Source of the DNA: CAUZIZ01 sp047514575
GTDB lineage: Bacteria > Acidobacteriota > UBA6911 > RPQK01 > JAJDTT01
Length of the DNA: 21,009 nt
Assembly (NCBI GenBank): GCA_047514575.1
Contig: JAKZYH010000579.1
Location: 1-21,009, forward strand
Direction of reading: 5' to 3'
The notes under the pieces are model-generated. The model had not been told where the DNA came from, ran no database searches, and saw nothing but the letters and a program-made list of their open reading frames with translations. Position 1 is the first letter of the stretch. Each line of letters opens with the position of its first letter. Shown here piece after piece: positions 8,002-15,832 of this stretch. Made by a program: the position numbers and the translations under genes.

Positions 8002-10321
8002 CGCCTTTGTTGAATTCAAACCCAGGGTACTGGACGCGATGGTGGTACATACCGCTGAGAACTCTTCCGAAGGTCTCGGCGACCTGATCGAGTTCCTTCA
8101 TGGTGATATCGCACTCATCAAATTGGCCATCCTCAATAGTCCCCTGGACGAGCCTTCGGATCATCCCGCGAATCTGTCCCGGGGAGGGATCTTCCAAGGT
8201 GCGGGAGGCGGCCTCTATCTGATCCGAGAGCATGAGTATGGCCGCTTCCTTACTTTGGGGTTTAGGGCCAGGATAGCGAAAATCGCTTTCGTCTATCTTC
8301 TTACCCTGATTACTTTCTGCCTCCTTGGCCTTTCGATAGAAATACGTCATCACGCGTGTCCCGTGGTGTTCGGGGATAAGGTCACGAACCCTGGGAAGCA
8401 ACTTGATCTCCCTGGCAATGGCAAGTCCATCCTTGACGTGACTCGCCAGGATCAGACTCGACATGCTGGGAGACAGATTCTCATGCTTGTTGCCCGAATA
8501 GATCTGGTTCTCAATGTAGTACTCGGGCGTTTTCAACTTACCGATGTCGTGGTAGTAGGCCCCCACCCTCATCAGGAGCGCGTTCGCTCCAATCCGCTCC
8601 GCGGCAGCCTCAGCCAGGGTTCCCACCATGATGCTGTGGTGAGAGGTGCCCGGCGCCTCCAACGCAAGACGGCGCAAAATCGGGTTGTTCAGGTTGGAAA
8701 GTTCGAGAAGACGAATATCCGTCGTGATTCCGAACAACGACTCCAAGACTGGCAAGAGCAGGGACGCCAGCATAGCGGCAAACAACCCGCTCAAGAGAGC
8801 GCTGATCGATCGAACCGAAAAGATCAGCCATAAAAAATCAGGAGAGGCCGAGTAGAGCTGCTGGGCCAGCGCAACCAGCAGGTTGACACAACCGATGATC
8901 ATACCGGCCCTGATGATCGCCGAGCGCTCCCGGTATTGCTCGAGGGCGTACCTGGCAGCCAGACTTCCCGCCAGGGAGTAGACGAAAAGAGAACTCTCAC
9001 CGGAAAGCAGCACCACGAAAACAGAAAAGATCAGAGAGTAGAACGTGGTCAAGTGAACGTTGGTGAGGAGGGTTGTCAGAACAGCTCCCAACGCCAGCGG
9101 CGCCAACAGGTAGAGATGAATGGGACTCTGCAATCCGTCGATGCGCAAACTCTGCAAAACCACGTCTACTAAAACCATGAACAACTTACTCACCACGACA
9201 CACAAGGTGAGGATGAGGAGAAGCAGCAGGTGGTGCACCCGAACTTCTCCTCCGCGCTTTCGCTCGGCATGGGCGTAGTGTCCGAGAGCAAACAGGAAGA
9301 AGGTGACCACCAGGAAGATTCCGACAAACTTCCCGGCCAGACGCCGTGGCTGCTTGATGCTCTTCAAGGTCTGAAGAATGAGGAATTCCTGAGCACCGAC
9401 TTCGTCGCCTGCTCGAATGATGGTTCTTCCCTTCCGAACCTGAATGAGCACCGGCTCCAGCTCGCCCAACACACGCCGTGTCAGCCGATCCGTGGCCCCT
9501 TCATCCAGTTGGACGTTGGGAACGATCCAGGAATCGAGAAAGCTGATGAGCTTCTTCTTTTCTTCACTCCCCACGGCCGTCAGCTCATATTCGTTCTGCC
9601 TCAGAACGTCGCGCGCCTGACCCAGATCCCTTATCGCGATCCAATTGCTGAGGGGGTCTTCCTTCCCGGTAATTGCGTTCCGGAGGAGCATCCCCCGCTC
9701 CTGATGCTGCAGAAGGATGTCCCGGGCCAGGATGACACCGGGAGACTTCATCGATTCCTGCAGGATCTTGACCACCTGGGTTTCCAAACTAGGAGAAAAG
9801 CCGTCGTCCAGGCAGATCTCAAGGACACCTCCCTGTGCGAACCGGGTCAGCGCTCGAGTTAATTCACCCAGAAATTCGGATCGGACGGCAATTGGCAACG
9901 GTTCAGCAGAAGGAATACCAAGCCTCTGCTTCTCTCGAGCAATCCTCTGGCGGGCATCGGCGAAGGCACTACGCAGTTCCGACTCCAGGCGGCGGTTGAT
10001 TCTCAAATCGAGTACAAAGACGACGGGGACCTTCTTGATGCTCTCTTCTCGCATCGCGCGAGTGGCAACGTTATCCTCTACCTGGAAATCCTGGGAGGCC
10101 TCGATCGTCCGATCCGCGATGTCACCGACCTGGTAATCGGGAATGCTCTGAAACTGGTACCCCACCAGGAGCACTGAGAGAATCAAGGAACTCACCAGGA
10201 AGATCAGAAGCTGAAGAACCGTCAAGTGGGCAAAGGGGCGGCGATGCCACTGCCTGGCACCGAGAAAGCGCCTTACGAGAGCGCTACGCTTGCTGGACTT
10301 ACTTCTGGACTTACTTGCCAT
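7964..10321 (-). CDS. pgpH: 7TM receptor with intracellular HD hydrolase domain (PgpH type)
   Basis: PgpH-type proteins are membrane c-di-AMP phosphodiesterases. This 785-residue protein has the full plan: a basic N-terminus, one TM helix (about 34-57), an extracytoplasmic domain (about 60-325), a seven-TM block (about 335-540) and a cytoplasmic HD domain. The HD metal ligands are visible in TSHHSIMVGTLAEAAAE, YYHDIGKL, the conserved HENLSPSMSS stretch and EHHGT. C-terminal HHRVQYPG also fits the family. The ATG at 10321 is preferred over GTG at 10330 because AGGGG lies eight bases upstream of the ATG. It is the first gene of the minus-strand operon; phoH, often its upstream partner, is absent here. 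c-di-AMP as substrate is by family; no c-di-AMP cyclase is in the window. Confidence 0.92.
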   Translation of the reverse strand: MASKSRSKSSKRSALVRRFLGARQWHRRPFAHLTVLQLLIFLVSSLILSVLLVGYQFQSIPDYQVGDIADRTIEASQDFQVEDNVATRAMREESIKKVPVVFVLDLRINRRLESELRSAFADARQRIAREKQRLGIPSAEPLPIAVRSEFLGELTRALTRFAQGGVLEICLDDGFSPSLETQVVKILQESMKSPGVILARDILLQHQERGMLLRNAITGKEDPLSNWIAIRDLGQARDVLRQNEYELTAVGSEEKKKLISFLDSWIVPNVQLDEGATDRLTRRVLGELEPVLIQVRKGRTIIRAGDEVGAQEFLILQTLKSIKQPRRLAGKFVGIFLVVTFFLFALGHYAHAERKRGGEVRVHHLLLLLILTLCVVVSKLFMVLVDVVLQSLRIDGLQSPIHLYLLAPLALGAVLTTLLTNVHLTTFYSLIFSVFVVLLSGESSLFVYSLAGSLAARYALEQYRERSAIIRAGMIIGCVNLLVALAQQLYSASPDFLWLIFSVRSISALLSGLFAAMLASLLLPVLESLFGITTDIRLLELSNLNNPILRRLALEAPGTSHHSIMVGTLAEAAAERIGANALLMRVGAYYHDIGKLKTPEYYIENQIYSGNKHENLSPSMSSLILASHVKDGLAIAREIKLLPRVRDLIPEHHGTRVMTYFYRKAKEAESNQGKKIDESDFRYPGPKPQSKEAAILMLSDQIEAASRTLEDPSPGQIRGMIRRLVQGTIEDGQFDECDITMKELDQVAETFGRVLSGMYHHRVQYPGFEFNKGVVGTQTETQRIQ

Positions 10322-10392
10322 TTCGGACACCCCTACTGGGTGGCACCGGCTACCGATAGATTTTGCTGAGTTTATTAGTTGCTGGAGTGAGC

Positions 10393-10409
10393 CCCGAATC
10401 CCCTTCGGG
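10393..10409. other. Small hairpin in the pgpH leader
   Basis: CCCGAA (10393-10398) and TTCGGG (10404-10409) form a six-pair stem with a five-base loop. It sits within the roughly 130-base leader predicted between the extended -10 site and the pgpH start. No U-run follows on the minus strand, so it is more likely a leader structure than a terminator of the upstream fab operon. Confidence 0.4.
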
Positions 10410-10461
10410 ACAAAGCTCGAGAGGCGGCCGGATGCCGCTCGGGTTCCGTCATACAGAGTTC

Positions 10462-10470
10462 ATTATAACA
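10462..10470 (-). promoter_or_regulatory. Extended -10 promoter of the pgpH-ybeY-corC-ribD operon
   Basis: On the minus strand this reads TGTTATAAT, a perfect TGn-TATAAT extended -10 element. No good -35 lies at the right distance, which extended -10 promoters can tolerate. It begins 19 bases after the fabF stop and would give a leader of about 130 bases before pgpH. Confidence 0.6.
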
Positions 10471-10488
10471 GAGGTACCGCGCAGACTC

Positions 10489-11730
10489 CTAGCCCTCATA
10501 TCTCTTGAAAAGGAGGCAGGCATTGGTTCCTCCGAAACCGAAGGAATTGGACATGGCGTAGCGGATGTCTCCGGGGCGGGAGTGGTGCGGAACATAGTCG
10601 AGATCACAGTCGGGATCCGGAACTTCCAGGTTGGCGGTGGGAGGAATGATCTGGTCCCGGAGTGCCAGGACCGTAATACCGCCTTCCAGTCCACCGGCAG
10701 CACCGAGCAGATGGCCCGTCATCGACTTGGTTGAGCTGATCGGTATCTTGTAGGCGCGCTCTCCAAAGACCCTCTTGATCGCCAGCGTCTCGATCCGGTC
10801 ATTGGGAGGGGTGCTGGTGCCGTGGGCGTTGATGTAGTCCACCTCGCTGGAATCGATCTGGGCATCCTTCAGAGTGGCCTTCATCACCCGAATGGCACCT
10901 GAACCGTTTTCCGGGGGCGCGGTAATGTGGTGAGCATCGCCACTCATCCCATAGCCGCTCACTTCCGCCAAAATCTTGGCTCCTCGGCGCTCGGCCTGAG
11001 AAAGCTCTTCCAACACCAGGATCCCGGCTCCCTCACCGACCACAAAACCATCTCGCTCGAGATCGAAGGGACGGCTTGCCTTTTCCGGCTCATCATTGCG
11101 GGTGGAAAGCGCCCTCATAGCGGCGAACCCCCCCACGCCCATCTGAGTGATTGCGGCCTCTGTGCCGCCCGCGATCATGACGTCCGCATCCCCCCGCTGA
11201 ATCAGCCTGAAAGCATCGCCAATCGCATGACTACCCGCCGAGCAGGCGGTACAAGTAGCGGAGTTGGGACCCTGTGCGCCAAGCCTGATTGAGACCTGGC
11301 CCGCTGCCAGATTTACGATGCAGGAAGGAATGAAGAACGGCGAGATCTTGCGAGGACCCTTCTCCAGAAAGGTTATGTGCTCGCGCTCGATAAAGGCGAA
11401 CCCACCAATCCCGGAACCAATATAGACTCCGATACGTTCTCTACTGCTCTGATCGATATTCAAAGAGGCGTTTTGGACCGCATCCTCGCTCGCGGCTATC
11501 GCGTAGAGGATGAAATTATCCATCTTGCGGGCGTCCTTGGGCTTCATGAAAACCAAGGGATCAAAGCCCTTCACCTCTGCTGCGATCCGACAGGAGAAGT
11601 CTGAGGCGTCAAAGTGGGTGATGGGACCAACGCCGTTCTTTCCCTCACGCAGAGCTTTCCAGGTGGTTTCGGCGTCCAAGCCCACGGCGGACACCAACCC
11701 CACACCCGTCACGACGACCCTTCTTTTCAA
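10489..11730 (-). CDS. fabF: 3-oxoacyl-ACP synthase II (KAS II)
   Basis: FabF elongates the growing acyl chain by decarboxylative condensation with malonyl-ACP. The thiolase-fold catalytic triad is intact: the nucleophile C163 in TCTACSAGSH, H303 in NAHGTSTPPND and H340 in KSMTGHLLGAAGG. A C-terminal NSFGFGGTNA is also diagnostic. Length (413 residues) is normal. The start is TTG, 22 bases after the acpP stop, with TAGGA just upstream, and the N-terminus KRRVVVTG fits family starts. It is the last gene of the fab operon. It is the only condensing enzyme in the window; the initiating KAS III (fabH) must be elsewhere. Confidence 0.96.
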   Translation of the reverse strand: MKRRVVVTGVGLVSAVGLDAETTWKALREGKNGVGPITHFDASDFSCRIAAEVKGFDPLVFMKPKDARKMDNFILYAIAASEDAVQNASLNIDQSSRERIGVYIGSGIGGFAFIEREHITFLEKGPRKISPFFIPSCIVNLAAGQVSIRLGAQGPNSATCTACSAGSHAIGDAFRLIQRGDADVMIAGGTEAAITQMGVGGFAAMRALSTRNDEPEKASRPFDLERDGFVVGEGAGILVLEELSQAERRGAKILAEVSGYGMSGDAHHITAPPENGSGAIRVMKATLKDAQIDSSEVDYINAHGTSTPPNDRIETLAIKRVFGERAYKIPISSTKSMTGHLLGAAGGLEGGITVLALRDQIIPPTANLEVPDPDCDLDYVPHHSRPGDIRYAMSNSFGFGGTNACLLFKRYEG

Positions 11731-11752
11731 TATGTCCTACTTCCGGAAGGTC

Positions 11753-11989
11753 CTATTTCTGGTGAGCTTTGATATAGTCGATCGAATCCCGAACAGTTTG
11801 GATCTTCTCCGCGTCTTCGTCGGGGATTTCCAGATCGAAATCCTCCTCAAACTTCATGACGAGTTCGACTGTGTCAAGAGAATCGGCACCCAAGTCGTCC
11901 ACGAAGTGAGAGTCCGGGTTCACATCAGTTTCATTCACGCCCAACTGCTCCACTATAATAGCCTTCACGCTTTCTTCGAGCGATGCCAT
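11753..11989 (-). CDS. acpP: Acyl carrier protein
   Basis: This 78-residue acidic protein carries the phosphopantetheine attachment site in DDLGADSLDTVEL (S37), with the following acidic helix II (VMKFEEDFDLEIPDEDAEKI) that docks to fatty-acid enzymes. The ATG at 11989 has GGAGG four bases upstream, a strong SD suited to a highly expressed protein. The reading frame is open further upstream, but only as a shadow of fabG. The gene lies between fabG and fabF, its standard place. A GC-rich hairpin at 12018-12045 separates it from fabG and could set its separate mRNA stability. Confidence 0.97.
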   Translation of the reverse strand: MASLEESVKAIIVEQLGVNETDVNPDSHFVDDLGADSLDTVELVMKFEEDFDLEIPDEDAEKIQTVRDSIDYIKAHQK

Positions 11990-12017
11990 TATTCCTCCAT
12001 TCTTCCTAGAAGATTCA

Positions 12018-12045
12018 GGGCCTCCGGCACTGCCGCCGGACGCCC
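12018..12045 (-). other. GC-rich hairpin between fabG and acpP
   Basis: GGGC plus TCCGGC (12018-12028) pairs with GCCGGA plus GCCC (12035-12045), giving ten pairs interrupted by one C-C mismatch around a six-base loop. It begins one base past the fabG stop codon on the transcribed strand, and no U-tract follows. It is more likely an mRNA processing or stability element than a full terminator. acpP transcripts often accumulate above those of neighbouring genes. Confidence 0.55.
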
Positions 12046-12789
12046 TTACATGTACATTCCGCCGTTTATATTTAGCACATGACCTGTGATATATCCAGCC
12101 TCTTTTGAGGCCAGAAATCGTACGCCAAAAGCCACATCTTCGGCGCTCCCAAGACGCCTCAGCGGGATCGAAGCTTCCAACTCGTTCCGCGTCTTCTCGG
12201 GCAAACCTCGGGTCATATCGGTGTCGATAAATCCTGGGGCAACCGCATTGACGGTCACATTCCGGCCGCCCAGCTCTCGAGCAAGGGCCTTGGTGAATCC
12301 TATCAGCCCGCTCTTGCTGGCCACGTAGTTGGTTTGGCCGGCGTTGCCCATTTGGGCAACCACCGAGGTAATGTTGATCACGCGGCCGAAACGCTGTCGG
12401 ATCATGCCCCCGATAACCGCCTTGGTGGCGAAATACACTCCGTCCAGATTGGTCGAAAGGACTGCTCGCCATTCCTCTTCCTTCATGCGAAGCAAGAGGT
12501 TGTCCCGCACGATTCCAGCGTTGTTCACGAGAATGTCGATTTTCCCGAGGCGCTCACGGATCTGAGCTATGGCACCGTTTATCTGCTCCGAGCTGGAGAT
12601 GTCCATCTGAATGGCCACACTTTCTCCGCCTTTTTCGCGAATCGCTTCGGCACACTCCTCAAGCGCTGACAGGGAACGCGCCGCCAGCGCTACCGTGGCT
12701 CCGCAACCTGCAAGGTCCTCGGCAACCTTACGCCCAATTCCTCTGGAGGCACCGGTGACCAGTGCTACCTGATTTGAGAGATCAGACAT
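12046..12789 (-). CDS. fabG: 3-oxoacyl-ACP reductase
   Basis: FabG is the NADPH-dependent short-chain dehydrogenase that reduces 3-ketoacyl-ACP in each elongation cycle. The Rossmann motif TGASRGIG (residues 12-19), NNAG (89-92) and the catalytic set N115, S142, Y155 and K159 (YVASK) are intact. NRDNL-like IVRDNLLLRM and the C-terminal YITGHVLNINGG are FabG-specific. Length is 247 residues, as usual. The ATG start overlaps the fabD stop by 8 bases, with GGAGG three bases upstream. Confidence 0.97.
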   Translation of the reverse strand: MSDLSNQVALVTGASRGIGRKVAEDLAGCGATVALAARSLSALEECAEAIREKGGESVAIQMDISSSEQINGAIAQIRERLGKIDILVNNAGIVRDNLLLRMKEEEWRAVLSTNLDGVYFATKAVIGGMIRQRFGRVINITSVVAQMGNAGQTNYVASKSGLIGFTKALARELGGRNVTVNAVAPGFIDTDMTRGLPEKTRNELEASIPLRRLGSAEDVAFGVRFLASKEAGYITGHVLNINGGMYM

Positions 12790-13696
12790 ACGCCTCCAAT
12801 TCGGCCCGGCTGCCGATCTGTACAGTTTCAGCCGACGAGATCGTTTGCCGAACGAGCCGACTCAGTACCTTGCCCGGACCAACCTCTACGAATGTCCTGA
12901 CGCCTTGATGCCACAGGACTTCAATCACTTCCTTCCAACGCACCGGTGCTGAAACCTGCCGAATCAACCCCTCACGCACCGCTTCGCCGCTGGTGATCCT
13001 GTCCGCACCAAAGTTATTGACCAGAGGTCTCCTCAAGTCCGTGAAAGGTACGGACTGTATTACCTGAGCCAATCGTTCTTCAGCCGGCTTCATCAATGGA
13101 CAGTGAAAAGGCGCACTCACCGAAACCTCGATGGTCCTCCGCGCTCCTCGCTCCTTCGCTATCACACAGGCTCGCTGGACCGCAGCCCGACTGCCGGAGA
13201 TGACGATCTGTTCAGGGGAGTTCACGTTGGCTGGAGAGACAACCTCCCCCTGGCTGGCGTCCTGGCAAACACCCTCGACCTGGGATAGCCCTAGCCCCAA
13301 CACCGCGGCCATGCTTCCCTCACCCAACGGCACCGCTTCCTGCATGAATTGTCCCCGCCGGCGTACCAGACCAACGCTATCGGAGAACTGGAGAGCCCCG
13401 GCGGCAACTACCGCGGAATATTCCCCCAGACTGTGCCCGGCGACGAAATCGGGAAGCCTGCCAAATCGTTCAAGGACCCGGAACAGAGCAGTGGAGGTAG
13501 TCAGGATGGCAGGTTGAGTGTTCTCGGTGAGCGACAGATCCTCTTGCGAGCCCTCAAAACAGAGCCGACTGAGATCGAAGCCGAGAAGATCATCGGCTTC
13601 CTGGAACACCGCCCGAGCTTCCGGAAAAGCCTCGGCTACATCCCGGCCCATTCCCGAACGCTGAGAGCCCTGACCTGGAAAGACAAAGGCTATCAT
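12782..13696 (-). CDS. fabD: Malonyl-CoA:ACP transacylase
   Basis: FabD loads malonyl groups from CoA onto ACP. The N-terminal FPGQGSQ, the nucleophile S89 in GHSLGEYSA, the conserved histidine in APFHCPLM and the C-terminal EVGPGKVL are all present. Length is normal at 304 residues. The gene follows rpmF by 66 bases and overlaps fabG by 8. In many bacteria plsX and fabH sit between rpmF and fabD; here that interval is too short for either. Confidence 0.96.
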   Translation of the reverse strand: MIAFVFPGQGSQRSGMGRDVAEAFPEARAVFQEADDLLGFDLSRLCFEGSQEDLSLTENTQPAILTTSTALFRVLERFGRLPDFVAGHSLGEYSAVVAAGALQFSDSVGLVRRRGQFMQEAVPLGEGSMAAVLGLGLSQVEGVCQDASQGEVVSPANVNSPEQIVISGSRAAVQRACVIAKERGARRTIEVSVSAPFHCPLMKPAEERLAQVIQSVPFTDLRRPLVNNFGADRITSGEAVREGLIRQVSAPVRWKEVIEVLWHQGVRTFVEVGPGKVLSRLVRQTISSAETVQIGSRAELEAYV

Positions 13697-13762
13697 GGGG
13701 TCTAATTCAGCTAAGCGCTCTAAGGGTCCGCAGCTCTTGAGAGGTTATCCTCGCGCGAACCC

Positions 13763-13945
13763 TCAGCTCTCCTTGACTTCGATGATCTGCCTGCCCTTAT
13801 AGAAGCCACAGCTGGAGCAGGTACGATGGGGCAGGACCGGACTGCCACAATTGCTACAGACCGACACACCAGGAGCCGCGAGCGCATTGTGAGCCCTTCG
13901 CTTTCCCCTCCGGGACTTAGAATGTCTTCGTTTTGGGTTTGCCAC
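13763..13945 (-). CDS. rpmF: Large ribosomal subunit protein bL32
   Basis: This 60-residue basic protein starts ANPKRRHSKSRRGKRRAH, the typical bL32 N-terminus, and contains a zinc ribbon with CSNC and CSSC pairs, so it is the zinc-binding form. The start is GTG at 13945, supported by GGAAAGGAT with about six bases to the start. The frame stays open further upstream but without family similarity. The yceD-rpmF pair is one of the most conserved bacterial gene pairs and ties ribosome production to lipid synthesis by sharing the operon with the fab genes. Confidence 0.95.
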   Translation of the reverse strand: MANPKRRHSKSRRGKRRAHNALAAPGVSVCSNCGSPVLPHRTCSSCGFYKGRQIIEVKES

Positions 13946-14014
13946 CGTAGTATCCTTTCCTATCCTGCCCTGACCAGCGGCCGACACGGCCTCCGAGCTG
14001 CGCCGCAGCCGTCT

Positions 14015-14548
14015 TCATTCCAACCTCTGCTTCAAAGCCGCCAAGGGGGCGAGCCTTGGATCTATGGTTTCACGCACACAACCACATTGCCCCTCGTTTA
14101 GATCGGCTCCACATTGATCGCATAATCCTTGACAACTTTCACGGCAGACCGGATTCATCGGAGTCTCCAGAACGATCTGTTCTCCGACAATGACGCTCAG
14201 ATCCAGCCGATCATCCCGATAGAAGCCGATCAGCAGATCATCATAGTTCAATTCGAATTCGTCTCCCTCGTTCTCTACCAGGGGATCGGGACTATATTCG
14301 AGATCGAATGCCTTGTCCACACTCTTTCGGATCGGTTTCAAACAGCGACAACAAGTAAGCTTGATCGCAATAGAAACCCGTCCGCGGACTCGCACCAGGT
14401 CCCCTACAAGGGACAGCGTTAAATCCGCACGAGCCGGGCGCTCCAGTTCACTGACATCCGACTCGATCTTCAGGTCGCTTTCGGCAAAGTCCAATTCCAA
14501 TGAGAGCGGTTCTAATCTCTCCCTTAACTGGCTTAGATTGACGAACAT
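14015..14548 (-). CDS. yceD: DUF177/YceD family protein
   Basis: YceD-family proteins are linked to 23S rRNA accumulation and bL32 supply; their exact mechanism is unsettled. This 177-residue member shows the CCRCLKPI motif (family form C-x-R-C-L) and a C-terminal cysteine-rich stretch (CRESCQGLCDQCG, then CGC) that probably binds metal. The ATG at 14548 is the first gene after the fab promoter. It is followed by rpmF after 69 bases. Confidence 0.88.
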   Translation of the reverse strand: MFVNLSQLRERLEPLSLELDFAESDLKIESDVSELERPARADLTLSLVGDLVRVRGRVSIAIKLTCCRCLKPIRKSVDKAFDLEYSPDPLVENEGDEFELNYDDLLIGFYRDDRLDLSVIVGEQIVLETPMNPVCRESCQGLCDQCGADLNEGQCGCVRETIDPRLAPLAALKQRLE

Positions 14549-14603
14549 CGTGTCTGATTTCAGAATTCTCTTGGTGGATTTCGGCTGCCTTTGAAGAATC
14601 GGG

Positions 14604-14633
14604 AATCTACTACAATTGGGGTGAGACTGTCAA
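14604..14633 (-). promoter_or_regulatory. Sigma-70-type promoter of the yceD-rpmF-fab operon
   Basis: On the minus strand a perfect TTGACA (14633-14628) is followed after 18 bases by TAGATT (14609-14604). This predicts a leader of about 50 bases before the yceD ATG. The -35 box directly abuts a set of three short repeats. Confidence 0.6.
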
Positions 14634-14658
14634 CCAGTCGGGACCAGTCGGACCAGTC
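14633..14658. repeat. Three phased ACCAGTC repeats upstream of the fab promoter
   Basis: ACCAGTC occurs at 14633-14639, 14643-14649 and 14652-14658, with start-to-start spacings of 10 and 9 bases, about one DNA turn. The first copy touches the -35 box. Such phasing suits an operator or activator site array for a protein binding one DNA face. No regulator gene is adjacent. Confidence 0.55.
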
Positions 14659-14660
14659 CC

Positions 14661-14691
14661 AGTACAGCTTTCTCTCAAGAAACTCTGTACT
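14661..14691. other. Hairpin over the 3' end of dgt
   Basis: AGTACAG (14661-14667) pairs with CTGTACT (14685-14691), and inside them TTTCT (14669-14673) pairs with AGAAA (14678-14682), leaving a CTCA loop. The structure covers the dgt stop codon. No U-run follows on the minus strand, so it is at most a weak or Rho-assisted end for dgt. Confidence 0.4.
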
Positions 14692-15808
14692 TGGAACTCT
14701 CTTTGTACCGGCTGCGCGCATACGAGTCGGTCATTCCCGCAATATAGTCACAGACGACGCGGTGAATCCCCAGACTTCCGATACGGGAATAGTGTCCTTC
14801 GGGGAGCCTTTGAGGATATTCCACATAGTGGCGGAAAAGCCCTTCAATCAACGACCTTGCCTCCTCCCTCGCCTTTCTTAGCGCTGGATGGGTATAGAGG
14901 TGAGCGCGAAGAAACTGCTTCAGTTGCTGGTTGTAGGCGGCCACCTCCGTCTCGAAACTGGCCAATCTGCCAGGGAACGCCCTCACCTCTTCAACACTTT
15001 CAATCTGGTTCTTCTCGAGAAGAGAACGAGTTTCTCGAATCAGGCTGCTGGCCAGGACATCGATAAGCCGGCGGACGGTTTCGCTGACCTTGACGCCCTC
15101 AGCAGCATCACCAAAGGAGGATTCTACCTCCTGGTAGAGCGTACGAAACAACTTCACGTGCCGGCAAATCTGGTCGACGCAGAGCAGCCCCGAATCGTAT
15201 CCATCATCCAGATCGGCAGAGTTGTAGGCGATCTCATCGGTGAGGTCGATCAACTGGGCCTCCAGCGGAGGCCGCTCCCCCTTCCGGTACTCGTTGATAT
15301 CCACGTAGGTGGTGTCTTCCTTTCCGTAATCTCGGCTGTGCTTGATCACACCTTCTCGAACCTCGAAGGTCAGGTTCAGCCCCCGAAAGGAAGCGTATTT
15401 TTCTTCAAAATCTTCGATGATTCTGAGGGCGTGAAGGTTATGCTCGAAGCCAGAACCACACTCGTGCATAAGCCGGTTCAGGACTTCCTCTCCGTCATGG
15501 CTGAAGGGGGGATGTCCTATGTCGTGACTCAGCGCCAAAACCTCACACAGGTCCGTGTTCAGTCCCAGGGCTCCGCTGACGGTCCGCGCGATCTGACTCA
15601 CCTCCAGGGTATGGGTCAGGCGGTTGCGAAAATGATCTGAGTAGGCCGGACTGAAGACCTGGGTCTTCCGTTCCAGACGGCGAAAGGCCTTGGTGTGAAT
15701 GATTCGGTCCCGATCCCTCTGGTATTCGCTACGATAAGGGTGCTGTCTTTCGGGATAACGCCGCCCTGCACCATTTCCGTCATGCATGGCATAGGCAGCA
15801 AGATTCAT
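14675..15808 (-). CDS. dgt: Deoxyguanosinetriphosphate triphosphohydrolase-like protein
   Basis: This HD-domain enzyme hydrolyses dNTPs to deoxynucleoside plus triphosphate and helps control nucleotide pools. The 377-residue protein shows HPYRSEYQRDRDRIIHTKAFRRLERKTQV, then H66 in RLTHTLEVSQIAR and the HD pair at 95-96 in SHDIGHPPFSHDGE, plus YNSADLDD further on. The length matches the shorter, dGTPase-like branch rather than E. coli Dgt (505 residues), so substrate range is unknown. The ATG lies six bases after a TATACT box, so the mRNA may be leaderless. The gene ends just upstream of the fab operon promoter and reads in the same direction. Confidence 0.92.
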   Translation of the reverse strand: MNLAAYAMHDGNGAGRRYPERQHPYRSEYQRDRDRIIHTKAFRRLERKTQVFSPAYSDHFRNRLTHTLEVSQIARTVSGALGLNTDLCEVLALSHDIGHPPFSHDGEEVLNRLMHECGSGFEHNLHALRIIEDFEEKYASFRGLNLTFEVREGVIKHSRDYGKEDTTYVDINEYRKGERPPLEAQLIDLTDEIAYNSADLDDGYDSGLLCVDQICRHVKLFRTLYQEVESSFGDAAEGVKVSETVRRLIDVLASSLIRETRSLLEKNQIESVEEVRAFPGRLASFETEVAAYNQQLKQFLRAHLYTHPALRKAREEARSLIEGLFRHYVEYPQRLPEGHYSRIGSLGIHRVVCDYIAGMTDSYARSRYKESSKYRVS

Positions 15809-15814
15809 CGATGA

Positions 15815-15823
15815 AGTATACCA
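15815..15823 (-). promoter_or_regulatory. Extended -10 promoter of dgt, probably leaderless
   Basis: The minus strand reads TGGTATACT, an extended -10 (TGn-TATACT). Only six bases (TCATCG) separate it from the dgt ATG, so transcription would start at or next to the start codon. I see no SD. The -35 region falls inside the interrupted hairpin at 15833-15883. Confidence 0.5.
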
Positions 15824-15832
15824 GCGCGCTCA

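Noticed and set aside
7940..8833. 297-codon plus-strand open frame
   Set aside because: It lies antisense to pgpH, whose HD and membrane motifs are intact; the antisense product shows no family motifs and no sensible start context.
10393..10409. Terminator of the fab operon
   Set aside because: The stem lacks a U-tract on the minus strand and lies beyond the pgpH promoter, so it is better read as a leader hairpin.
11990..12472. Upstream extension of the acpP reading frame
   Set aside because: The frame stays open through fabG in another frame, but only the last 78 codons match ACP and a GGAGG SD marks the ATG at 11989.
14888..15640. 250-codon plus-strand open frame
   Set aside because: It is antisense to the conserved body of dgt, with low-complexity, family-free translation.
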